Of a DNA stretch of 16,524 bases, positions 1 through 9,141 are shown piece after piece. The stretch spans positions 1 to 16,524 of the forward strand of contig JANYCP010000038.1 of the NCBI GenBank assembly GCA_025360265.1. The letters are read 5' to 3'. The stretch is from Gemmatimonadota bacterium (GTDB taxonomy: Bacteria > Gemmatimonadota > Gemmatimonadetes > Gemmatimonadales > GWC2-71-9). How positions within the stretch are numbered: position 1 is the first letter of the stretch; the number at the start of each line of letters is the position of its first letter. The notes beneath the pieces were generated by a model, which had not been told where the DNA came from, made no database searches, and saw nothing but the letters and a program-made list of their open reading frames with translations. Position numbers and translations under genes: made by a program.

Positions 1-495
1 TGGGTTGGCGGCACCGCCAAGTTCGTCTCGCCGGATCTTGGCGCGGACCATGGCGGGGTCGGGTTTGACGTTGGCGTCGCGGTCCGCCGCTTCGGGCTCC
101 TCCTTGGGTTGGCCGCGCAGGACCTCGGCCGCGACGTGACCACGGCGGGTGTACGCCAGCAGATGCCGACCCGGGTTTCCCTCGGCGCGTCGTGGCCGAG
201 CAACTCGATCAGTACCTACTTCGATGTTGGGGCGTCGGCCCAGCTGACTTGGGAGCGGGGGGGCAAGCTGGTGCCGGCTGGTGGGGTGGAGCTGACGTAC
301 GAACCAGTGTCGGGGTGGATGTTCACTGGGCGGGCCGGGGCTCATCGGCGCATCGATCGGCCCGGGGAGCTACAGCAATCAGCCTTCGCGCTCGGGGCGT
401 CGTTTGGGCGCAACTCCCTTTCGCTCGACTATGCCTTCCAGCCCGCCGTGGCGGGGGGACACCCGGTCCACGCCTTCGGAATCCGGGTCCAGTAG
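1..495 (+). CDS. PorV/PorQ-like outer-membrane beta-barrel protein, C-terminal part
   Basis: The reading frame is open from the first base and ends at TAG 493-495, so only the last 164 residues are visible and the start lies upstream. The fragment alternates short polar and hydrophobic strands with Gly-rich turns. It carries the order typical of the PorV/PorQ (UPF0164) family: a 'GGTAKFVSPDLG' strand, then 'GLLLGLAAQDLG', then 'MPTRVSLGASW', and a closing 'NSLSLDYAFQP' followed by 'HAFGIRVQ'. Members are outer-membrane barrels; some work with type IX secretion, many have no known partner. Unlike most barrels, the last residue is Gln rather than Phe or Trp. It is followed by an inverted repeat and then the separate promoter of the ribosomal operon, so it is probably the end of another transcription unit. 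Family assignment is by remembered pattern, not by a search. Confidence 0.7.
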   Translation, partial: WVGGTAKFVSPDLGADHGGVGFDVGVAVRRFGLLLGLAAQDLGRDVTTAGVRQQMPTRVSLGASWPSNSISTYFDVGASAQLTWERGGKLVPAGGVELTYEPVSGWMFTGRAGAHRRIDRPGELQQSAFALGASFGRNSLSLDYAFQPAVAGGHPVHAFGIRVQ

Positions 496-496
496 A

Positions 497-514
497 GGGT
501 TCCCCCGGGAACCC
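497..514. repeat. perfect inverted repeat just after the barrel gene stop
   Basis: GGGTTCCC-CC-GGGAACCC starts two bases after the TAG stop. It could form an 8-bp stem (7 bp with a 4-nt loop). No T-run follows on the plus strand, so it is not a canonical intrinsic terminator. It may still end or protect the upstream transcript. Confidence 0.55.
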
Positions 515-568
515 GTCCCCGATTCCCCAATACCTCCCCAACCCCGGAACTCCGTGTCCCCGGCCCAC

Positions 569-597
569 TTGCACGTCATTACGGGTGCGGCTATCAT
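569..597 (+). promoter_or_regulatory. sigma70-type promoter of the rpmJ-rplQ operon
   Basis: TTGCAC (569-574) and TATCAT (592-597) are separated by exactly 17 bp, close to the TTGACA/TATAAT consensus. Transcription would start near 603-605, giving a leader of about 38 nt before the rpmJ GTG. This is the best promoter match in the window and implies that rpmJ begins the transcription unit rather than being read only from upstream ribosomal genes. Confidence 0.7.
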
Positions 598-606
598 TCC
601 TTGCTG

Positions 607-630
607 TCCGATAAACCCGGTTTTTTCGGA
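607..630 (+). promoter_or_regulatory. leader hairpin overlapping the rpmJ Shine-Dalgarno
   Basis: TCCGA (607-611) pairs with TCGGA (626-630), and AAAC (613-616) pairs with GTTT (620-623) around a CCG loop; one T-T mismatch and a bulged T lie between. The right arm contributes GGA of the rpmJ ribosome binding site GGAG (628-631), 10 nt before the GTG. Folding would therefore partly hide the site. In E. coli the alpha operon is repressed translationally by S4 acting on a leader structure. The structure here is seen in the sequence; its role as an S4 or other control site is inference. Confidence 0.5.
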
Positions 631-641
631 GATGATGTCAC

Positions 642-758
642 GTGAAGGTTCGCTCAAGTGTCAAGCCGATCTGTGAGAACTGCCGCGTTGTGAAGCGCCG
701 CGGTGTCGTGCGCGTGATCTGCAGTCGGACCACGAAGCACAAGCAGCGGCAGGGATAA
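642..758 (+). CDS. rpmJ: 50S ribosomal protein L36 (bL36), zinc form
   Basis: A 38-residue protein starting at GTG 642 with GGAG at 628-631. It begins 'VKVRSSVKPICENCRVVKRR', the standard L36 N-terminus. Cys11, Cys14, Cys27 and His33 form the C-x2-C-x12-C-x5-H zinc site, so this is the zinc-containing paralogue rather than the cysteine-free form. L36 binds 23S rRNA in the large subunit. It is the first gene after the operon promoter and ends 3 nt before rpsM; its last codons carry AGGG (751-754), the rpsM ribosome binding site. In many bacteria infA lies directly upstream; here a barrel gene does. Length is typical for the family. Confidence 0.95.
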   Translation: MKVRSSVKPICENCRVVKRRGVVRVICSRTTKHKQRQG

Positions 759-761
759 CTC

Positions 762-1142
762 ATGGCCCGTATCGCAGGTGTCGATCTGCCGCGCGAAAAG
801 CGCGTTGAAATCGGACTCACGTACATCTACGGCATTGGTCGGGTGACCAGCCGCAAGTTGCTTGCAGAAACCGGAATCAATCCGGATGTGCGCGTGCGTG
901 ACTTGTCAGACGCCGAAGTTGGACGTCTGCGCCAGGTCATCGAGCGCACCACCAAGACCGAGGGCGCGTTGCGCACCGAGGTCGCCATGAACATCAAGCG
1001 TCTGATGGACATCGGTAGCTATCGCGGCATTCGTCATCGCCGTGGCTTGCCGGTGCGCGGTCAGCGCACGCATACCAACGCCCGGACCAAGAAGGGCCCA
1101 CGTCGGGCCATTGCCGGCAAGAAGAAGGTCACGAAAAAGTAA
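762..1142 (+). CDS. rpsM: 30S ribosomal protein S13 (uS13)
   Basis: A 126-residue protein, full length for S13. It opens with 'MARIAGVDLPREKRVEIGLT' and 'YIYGIGRVTSRKLL', the helix-hairpin region that contacts the 30S head. The middle carries 'SYRGIRHRRGLPVRGQRTHT', a signature of the family, and the protein ends in a Lys/Arg-rich tail that reaches toward the decoding site. S13 also forms bridges to the large subunit. The ATG at 762 follows AGGG at 751-754 with a 7-nt gap. The TAA stop touches the rpsK ATG with no spacer, so translation of the two is probably linked. Confidence 0.97.
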   Translation: MARIAGVDLPREKRVEIGLTYIYGIGRVTSRKLLAETGINPDVRVRDLSDAEVGRLRQVIERTTKTEGALRTEVAMNIKRLMDIGSYRGIRHRRGLPVRGQRTHTNARTKKGPRRAIAGKKKVTKK

Positions 1143-1544
1143 ATGACGGCACCTGTCGTAGCACCCAAGCCGAGCGCCAAGCGCTCGAAGAAGCTGGTGG
1201 AGTCGGAGGGGATCGTTCACATCTCCGCGACGTTCAACAACGTCTTGATCACGATCACGGACATGCGCGGCAACGCGGTGGCGTGGGGAACGGCGGGCAA
1301 GGCCGGATTCAAGGGTTCGAAGAAATCGACGCCGTTCGCGGCAACCGTCGCCGGCGAAAACTGCGCGCGCGAGGCGCTGAATCTTGGCATGCGCAAAGTG
1401 CATGTCCGGGTGCAGGGTCCGGGCAGCGGGCGCGAGTCTGCGATCCAGGCGCTGGCGTCGGTTGGGCTCAAGGTCGCATCGATTCGCGATGTCACCCCGA
1501 TTCCGCACAATGGTTGCCGTCCTCCCAAGAAGCGGCGGGTCTGA
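1143..1544 (+). CDS. rpsK: 30S ribosomal protein S11 (uS11)
   Basis: A 133-residue protein with the S11 core: 'GIVHISATFNNVLITITD' (about residues 23-40), 'GPGSGRESAIQAL' (about 92-104) and the C-terminal 'DVTPIPHNGCRPPKKRRV'. The Asn-Gly pair at 123-124 matches the position that forms isoaspartate in E. coli S11. S11 lies on the 30S platform and helps shape the Shine-Dalgarno cleft. The first ~18 residues are a basic, Ala/Pro/Lys-rich extension that varies among bacteria. The start directly abuts the rpsM stop; its own binding site is weak (AAGAAGG about 15 nt upstream), which fits translation by coupling. Confidence 0.97.
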   Translation: MTAPVVAPKPSAKRSKKLVESEGIVHISATFNNVLITITDMRGNAVAWGTAGKAGFKGSKKSTPFAATVAGENCAREALNLGMRKVHVRVQGPGSGRESAIQALASVGLKVASIRDVTPIPHNGCRPPKKRRV

Positions 1545-1547
1545 GTC

Positions 1548-2180
1548 ATGCGCTATTCTGGTCCGCAGTGTCGCCTCTGCCGTCGCGAAGGCACCAAGCT
1601 GTTCCTCAAGGGCACTCGTTGCCTGACCGAGAAGTGCGCGATCGAACGTCGCCAGTATCCGCCGGGCCAGCATGGGCAGGCCGCGGGACGTGGGCGCAAG
1701 ATGTCGGAGTACGCCAAGCAGCTGCGTGAGAAGCAGAAGGTGAAGCGCATGTACGGGCTTTCCGAGTCGCAATTCCGGAACACCTATACCAGCGCGTCAC
1801 GGTTGCCGGGCGTCAAGGGCACCAATCTGCTGGTCGCGCTCGAAACACGGCTCGACAACATCGTCTATCGCATGGGCTTCGCCTCATCGCGTCGCGGTGC
1901 ACGTCAGCTCGTCGGACACGGCCATGTGGAAGTGAACGGCCGCAAGGTGAACATCCCGAGCTATCACGTGGTCCCGGGGCAGGAAGTGCGGGTCGCTCCG
2001 AAGGATCGCGAACAGATCAGTGTCAAGTTGGCGCAGGAATACGCCTCGCGTGGTGCAGCGGTGGCGTGGCTGTCGATCGATGCGGAGAAGGCAGCCGGAC
2101 GGCTGCTGGAGCTGCCGACGCGTGATGCGATTCCAGTGAATGCCACGGAACAGCTCATCGTCGAGCTTTACTCGAAGTAA
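1548..2180 (+). CDS. rpsD: 30S ribosomal protein S4 (uS4), zinc form
   Basis: A 210-residue protein, normal for S4. The N-terminus has four cysteines, Cys8, Cys11, Cys25 and Cys30 (C-x2-C-x13-C-x4-C), the zinc finger seen in Thermus and Bacillus-type S4 but absent from E. coli S4. 'YPPGQHG' near residue 37 and the S4 RNA-binding domain (about 95-160, including 'RLDNIVYRMGFASSRRGARQ' and 'GHVEVNGRKVNIPSY') follow. S4 nucleates 30S assembly on 16S rRNA and in E. coli represses its own operon. It starts 3 nt after rpsK and ends 17 nt before rpoA, in the normal alpha-operon order. Confidence 0.97.
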   Translation: MRYSGPQCRLCRREGTKLFLKGTRCLTEKCAIERRQYPPGQHGQAAGRGRKMSEYAKQLREKQKVKRMYGLSESQFRNTYTSASRLPGVKGTNLLVALETRLDNIVYRMGFASSRRGARQLVGHGHVEVNGRKVNIPSYHVVPGQEVRVAPKDREQISVKLAQEYASRGAAVAWLSIDAEKAAGRLLELPTRDAIPVNATEQLIVELYSK

Positions 2181-2197
2181 TTGAAGGATACGGGCTG

Positions 2198-3256
2198 ATG
2201 GCTATTGATCTGACCGGACTGGTGCGCCCGCAGGTCGTCGAAATGACGAAGCGGGAAGACAATCCGAACATCGCCGAGTTTCGGCTGCAGCCGCTTGAGC
2301 GGGGCTTCGGTCACACGCTCGGCAATTCTCTGCGCCGCCTCCTGCTGTCGTCGCTGCCGGGCAGCGCCGTCTGGGGCTTTCGCCTCGATGGCGTCGTGCA
2401 CGAGCACCAGACGGTGCAGGGCGTGCTCGAGGATGTTCACCAGATTGTGCAGCGCCTCAAGTCACTGACGCTGGTGCTCGACGATTCCGTGGACGAAGCG
2501 ATCCTGCGTATCAGCAAGCAGGGTCCCGGCCCGGTCTACGGTCGTGACATCCAGGATTCTGGCCAGGGTCGCGTGGTCAACCCGGATCACCTGCTCTTCA
2601 CGGTGCAGGATGATCGCGAAGTCAGCTGCGAGCTGTACGTCAATAAGGGCCGCGGTTACGTCGAGTCGGAAATGCACCCAACCGATCGCTCGTACCCAGT
2701 GGATCTCGTGCGCATCGACGCGATCTACAATCCGGTCCGTCGCGCGAACTTTACCGTCGCAGAGACCCGCGTTGGACAGCGGACCGACTACGATCGCCTT
2801 GCAGTGTCCGTGGAAACCAACGGCACGTTGTCGCCGGAAGATGCGATCGCATACGCGGCGGCGCTGGCCCAGGAGCATTTCCGCTACTTCGTCGAGTTCG
2901 GCAAGACGCCGGCCTACATGGCTCCGGCGCCGAGCAGCGGCGACAGTTCAGCACCGGCATCGGGCCTGGCAGGACGCGTGGGTCGCGCCATCGACGACCT
3001 CGGTCTGTCGGTCCGCACGGTCAACTCACTGAAGAACGGCAACATTCGCACGCTTCGCGACCTGGTCGAGTTCTCCCCAGAGGAACTCGAGAAGGTGAAA
3101 AACATCGGCGGCAAGGCGCTGCAGGAAATTGCAGAGCTGCTCCGCGACGAAGAGCTCAACTTCGCCATGAAGTTCGAGGACGTCGGCGGTGACTTGCGCA
3201 TCACGAATCAGGGCACGCCGCCGGTTGTTCCGGTGAGCGCGATCGAGGAGGGCTGA
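2198..3256 (+). CDS. rpoA: DNA-directed RNA polymerase alpha subunit
   Basis: A 352-residue protein. The N-terminal domain (about 1-235) contains 'LERGFGHTLGNSLRRLLLSS' (about residues 33-52), the dimerisation and assembly signature. An Ala/Ser/Pro-rich linker (about 240-262) leads to the C-terminal domain (about 265-320) with 'SVRTVNSLKNGNIRTL'; Arg273 and Asn276 align with E. coli Arg265 and Asn268, which touch UP-element DNA. After the last helix there is a tail of about 30 residues ending 'PVSAIEEG', longer than in E. coli. Binding site GAAGGA lies at 2183-2188, 9 nt before the ATG. The 3' end of the gene carries a strong GGAGGG (3247-3252) that serves rplQ. Confidence 0.97.
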   Translation: MAIDLTGLVRPQVVEMTKREDNPNIAEFRLQPLERGFGHTLGNSLRRLLLSSLPGSAVWGFRLDGVVHEHQTVQGVLEDVHQIVQRLKSLTLVLDDSVDEAILRISKQGPGPVYGRDIQDSGQGRVVNPDHLLFTVQDDREVSCELYVNKGRGYVESEMHPTDRSYPVDLVRIDAIYNPVRRANFTVAETRVGQRTDYDRLAVSVETNGTLSPEDAIAYAAALAQEHFRYFVEFGKTPAYMAPAPSSGDSSAPASGLAGRVGRAIDDLGLSVRTVNSLKNGNIRTLRDLVEFSPEELEKVKNIGGKALQEIAELLRDEELNFAMKFEDVGGDLRITNQGTPPVVPVSAIEEG

Positions 3257-3259
3257 ACC

Positions 3260-3616
3260 ATGCGTCATCGTGCCAAGGGGCGGCAGCTGTCGCGCACGGC
3301 AACTCATCGACGGGCAATGCTGCGTAACATGGCGTGCTCGCTGTTCGAGCACGAAGGAATCAACACCACCGTCGCGAAGGCGAAGGAGGTTCGCCCGTAC
3401 GCCGAGAAGCTCATCACCCTCGCGCGTCGCGGTGATCTCCACGCCATCCGTCAGGTGGAGCAGAAGATTCCGAACCGGGTCGTTCTGACGAAGTTGTTCA
3501 AGATGATCGGACCGCGCTTCGCGTCACGTCCAGGTGGCTACACTCGCATCATGAAGCTGGGACACCGTCCTGGCGATGGCGCCGAGATGGCGCGGATCGA
3601 GCTGCTGGCAGAGTGA
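3260..3616 (+). CDS. rplQ: 50S ribosomal protein L17 (bL17)
   Basis: A 118-residue protein with the L17 opening 'MRHRAKGRQLSRTATHRRAM', then 'LRNMACSLFEHEGINTTVAK' and 'AKEVRPYAEKLITLARRGD', and the end 'GGYTRIMKLGHRPGDGAEMA'. L17 sits near the exit tunnel on the back of the 50S subunit. It is the last gene of the alpha operon in many bacteria, as here. Its start follows GGAGGG (3247-3252) with a 7-nt gap, the strongest ribosome binding site in the operon, and lies 3 nt after rpoA. A terminator follows 46 nt after the stop. Confidence 0.97.
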   Translation: MRHRAKGRQLSRTATHRRAMLRNMACSLFEHEGINTTVAKAKEVRPYAEKLITLARRGDLHAIRQVEQKIPNRVVLTKLFKMIGPRFASRPGGYTRIMKLGHRPGDGAEMARIELLAE

Positions 3617-3662
3617 GCAAGGGACGCGGCCGAGCGGCGGGTTCACTCGCCGTCCATAAATC

Positions 3663-3690
3663 AAAAAGGGGACCCAAGGGTCCCCTTTTT
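3663..3690. terminator. bidirectional intrinsic terminator between rplQ and rpmB
   Basis: AAAAAGGGGACCC (3663-3675), an AA loop, then GGGTCCCCTTTTT (3678-3690) form a perfect 13-bp inverted repeat whose GC core is GGGGACCC/GGGTCCCC. A T-run ends the hairpin on either strand, so it can stop the alpha operon (46 nt after rplQ) and the facing rpmB transcript (18 nt after its stop). Confidence 0.93.
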
Positions 3691-3708
3691 CATATCGTGC
3701 GCCGACGC

Positions 3709-3918
3709 TCAAACCGCCGCGACGACCTTCTGGGCCTTGACGACCTTGCCGCTCTTCATGCACTGGGTGCAGACGCGGGTGCGGCGGGGTGCCCCGTCGA
3801 CCATCACACGGACGGTCTGCAGGTTCGGGAACCAGCGGCGCTTACGGCGATTGTTGGCGTGACTGACATGGTTGCCAGTCATCGGGCCCTTGCTACAGAC
3901 AGTGCAGACGCGCGCCAT
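3709..3918 (-). CDS. rpmB: 50S ribosomal protein L28 (bL28), zinc form
   Basis: A 69-residue protein read leftward from ATG 3918 to TGA 3709. The frame stays open further upstream, but 'MARVCTVCSKGPMTGNHVSH' is the family N-terminus and GGAG lies just before this ATG. 'ANNRRKRRWFPNLQTVRV' is the core L28 motif. Cys5, Cys8, Cys50 and Cys53 form two CxxC pairs, marking the zinc-binding version. L28 contacts 23S rRNA near the E site. It is a single-gene unit here, facing rplQ across the shared terminator and divergent from gmd; in many genomes rpmB pairs with rpmG instead. Confidence 0.95.
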   Translation of the reverse strand: MARVCTVCSKGPMTGNHVSHANNRRKRRWFPNLQTVRVMVDGAPRRTRVCTQCMKSGKVVKAQKVVAAV

Positions 3919-3958
3919 ACGGATCTCCAGATCGAGCGGTTCTTGGACAGCTTTCAAA

Positions 3959-3985
3959 TCTATATTGAGTGGCACCTTACAGCAA
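3959..3985 (-). promoter_or_regulatory. possible rpmB promoter in the rpmB-gmd divergent gap
   Basis: On the minus strand TTGCTG (3980-3985) and TATAGA (3959-3964) are 15 bp apart and would place the start about 33 nt before the rpmB ATG. Spacing is short and both boxes are imperfect. On the plus strand the same A/T-rich core reads TATATT (3961-3966), a possible -10 for gmd, but no -35 match is visible. Confidence 0.3.
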
Positions 3986-4003
3986 TATGAGGGGGTCGAT
4001 CGC

Positions 4004-4966
4004 ATGCCGAGGGCGCTAATCACCGGGATCACCGGCCAAGATGGTTCCTACCTCGCTGAGCACCTCCTCGCAAAGGGGTACGACGTGATCGGCATGGTGC
4101 GCCGGACCTCCCACCACTCCTACGAGCGGATCGACCACCTGATCCCCCGGGTTCGGATCGTGGCAGCCGACCTCCTCGACCAGCACTCGCTGACCATGGT
4201 GCTTCAGGAGACCCAACCGGACGAGATCTACAATCTGGCAGCCCAATCATTCGTGCCGACCTCCTTCACTCAGCCCGTGCTCACTGGCGAGTTCACCGCG
4301 CTTGGCGTCACCCGAATTCTTGAAGCGGTGCGGCTGGTCTCACCCAATGCGCGCTTCTACCAGGCGAGCTCCTCCGAGATGTTCGGCAAGGTGGTCGAAA
4401 CGCCACAGAGTGAGAGCACGCCGTTCTATCCGCGCTCACCGTATGGCGTGGCGAAACTGTACGGCCATTGGATCACTGTGAACTATCGCGAGTCCTACAA
4501 TCTCTACGCGGTGAGCGGTATCCTGTTCAATCACGAGTCGCCGCGGCGCGGCATGGAGTTCGTGACGCGCAAGGTGACCGACGCGGCAGCACGCATCAAG
4601 CTCGGGCTGGCGACGGAACTGCGGATGGGCAATCTCGACGCCAAGCGCGATTGGGGATTTGCCGGCGACTACGTCGACGCAATGTGGCGGATGCTGCAGG
4701 CACCATCGCCCCAGGACTACGTCGTCGGAACGGGCAAGACACATTCGGTGGAAGATCTGGTGCGGGTCGCATTCGACCACGTCGGGCTGGACTGGAAGCA
4801 GTACGTCGTGAGTGATCCGCAGTTCTATCGGCCGGCCGAAGTAGACCTGCTCATTGCCGATCCAGGTCGGATCAACAAAGCGCTGGGTTGGAAGCCATCG
4901 GTTTCGTTTGAAGGGTTGGTGAAGATGATGGTCGACGCCGACCTGGGACGACTCGCGCCCAAGTGA
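4004..4966 (+). CDS. gmd: GDP-mannose 4,6-dehydratase
   Basis: A 320-residue short-chain dehydrogenase of the extended family. It converts GDP-D-mannose to GDP-4-dehydro-6-deoxy-D-mannose, using bound NADP(H). The Rossmann motif G8-x2-G11-x2-G14 sits in 'ALITGITGQDGSYLAE'. Ser123-Ser124-Glu125 in 'YQASSSEMFG' and Tyr147-x3-Lys151 in 'SPYGVAK' match the E. coli Thr132/Glu134/Tyr156/Lys160 set at a constant offset of 9. 'GILFNHESPRRG' and 'LGNLDAKRDWG'-like 'MGNLDAKRDWGFAGDYVDAM' are Gmd signatures. The chosen ATG follows AGGGGG (3990-3995) with an 8-nt gap; upstream codons do not resemble the family. It overlaps rmd by 4 nt, so the product most likely passes to that reductase rather than to fucose synthesis. 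Confidence 0.95.
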   Translation: MPRALITGITGQDGSYLAEHLLAKGYDVIGMVRRTSHHSYERIDHLIPRVRIVAADLLDQHSLTMVLQETQPDEIYNLAAQSFVPTSFTQPVLTGEFTALGVTRILEAVRLVSPNARFYQASSSEMFGKVVETPQSESTPFYPRSPYGVAKLYGHWITVNYRESYNLYAVSGILFNHESPRRGMEFVTRKVTDAAARIKLGLATELRMGNLDAKRDWGFAGDYVDAMWRMLQAPSPQDYVVGTGKTHSVEDLVRVAFDHVGLDWKQYVVSDPQFYRPAEVDLLIADPGRINKALGWKPSVSFEGLVKMMVDADLGRLAPK

Positions 4967-5884
4967 AGCGCCTGCTCATCACCGGAGCTGATGGATTCGT
5001 CGGGCGCTGGCTGGTGCGCGAGGCACGGGCCGCCGGCACGCCGGTCGTCGCGGCGATCATGCCGGCAGCTTCGCCGCCGACCGAGTGGCAGGGCAGCGGC
5101 GGGGCAGCGGTGGATGTGGTCCGCGCTGACCTGCTCGACGACGATGCCGTACAGCGCCTTGCCGACGCGCGACCCGACGCGGTCGTCCACCTTGCCGCGA
5201 TCGCCTCTGGTGCGGAGGCGCGTCGGGACCCGGACGCGGCCGTCAAGATCAACGCGGCCGGAACCACGCTGCTCGCCGCACTGCTCGCCATGAGCAGCCG
5301 ACCACGCTTCCTCTTCGTCTCCACCGGCGAAGTCTACGGTGCGGATCACGCTTCGCCGATCGACGAAACCGCGCCGGTCATACCCGCCTCACCGTACGCC
5401 AGTAGCAAGGCACGGGCGGAGGCGGCCCTCGGCGCGATCTGGCAGCGCACCGGATTGCCAGTCATCGTTGCCCGGGCGTTTCCGCACACCGGTCCCGGCC
5501 AGAGCGCCACGTACGTGCTGCCCGCGCTGGTCGGGCGCCTGCGGGAGGCAAAGCGAACCGGCGCCCGCACCGTTGCAACGGGCAATCTCAGCGCCGTTCG
5601 GGACTTTCTTGACGTGCGGGACGTGGTGCGTGCCTATTTGTCGCTGCTGGATCACGGTGTCCCCGGCGAGTGCTACAACGTTGCCAGCGGGGCGGGGCAC
5701 CAGCTCTCGGAATGTTTTGGCCTGTTGGCACGGATGGTTGGCGTGCACGCCGTCGCCAAACCGGATGCCGCGTTGCTGCGGTCCGGCGATATTCCGGTGC
5801 TGATCGGCAACGCGAGCAAGTTGCGTGCGGCGACCGGGTGGTCGCCGCAGATTCCTTTCGAACAAACGCTCCAGGACCTGGTGA

Positions 5885-5901
<17 letters not shown>
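4963..5901 (+). CDS. rmd: GDP-6-deoxy-D-mannose reductase (GDP-D-rhamnose synthesis)
   Basis: A 312-residue NAD(P)-dependent sugar reductase. It would reduce the 4-keto sugar made by Gmd to GDP-D-rhamnose. Visible are G8-x2-G11-x2-G14 in 'LLITGADGFVGRWLV', Ser120-Thr121-x-Glu123 in 'VSTGEVYG', Tyr145-x3-Lys149 in 'SPYASSKARAE', and the Rmd-like stretch 'ARAFPHTGPGQSATYVLPAL' plus 'RDFLDVRDVVRAYLSLL' and 'GECYNVASG'. The start is GTG 4963 within GTGA, overlapping the gmd stop, which suggests coupled translation. A GDP-talose-forming enzyme of the same family, or another epimerase, is the main alternative; the direct pairing with gmd makes Rmd most likely. The end overlaps carB by 17 nt. Confidence 0.85.
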
Positions 5902-9139
<3,238 letters not shown>

Positions 9140-9141
9140 CC

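Noticed and set aside
613..626. Possible attenuator-type terminator in the rpmJ leader (short stem followed by T6)
   Set aside because: The stem before the T-run is only 4-5 bp with a tiny loop and the operon is essential; the sequence fits better as part of the larger hairpin.
906..1772. 288-codon minus-strand frame opposite rpsM, rpsK and rpsD
   Set aside because: It crosses three certain ribosomal genes and has a random-looking Arg/Leu-rich product.
3613..3990. 125-codon plus-strand frame after rplQ
   Set aside because: It passes through the terminator and lies antisense to rpmB, which has a clear L28 product.
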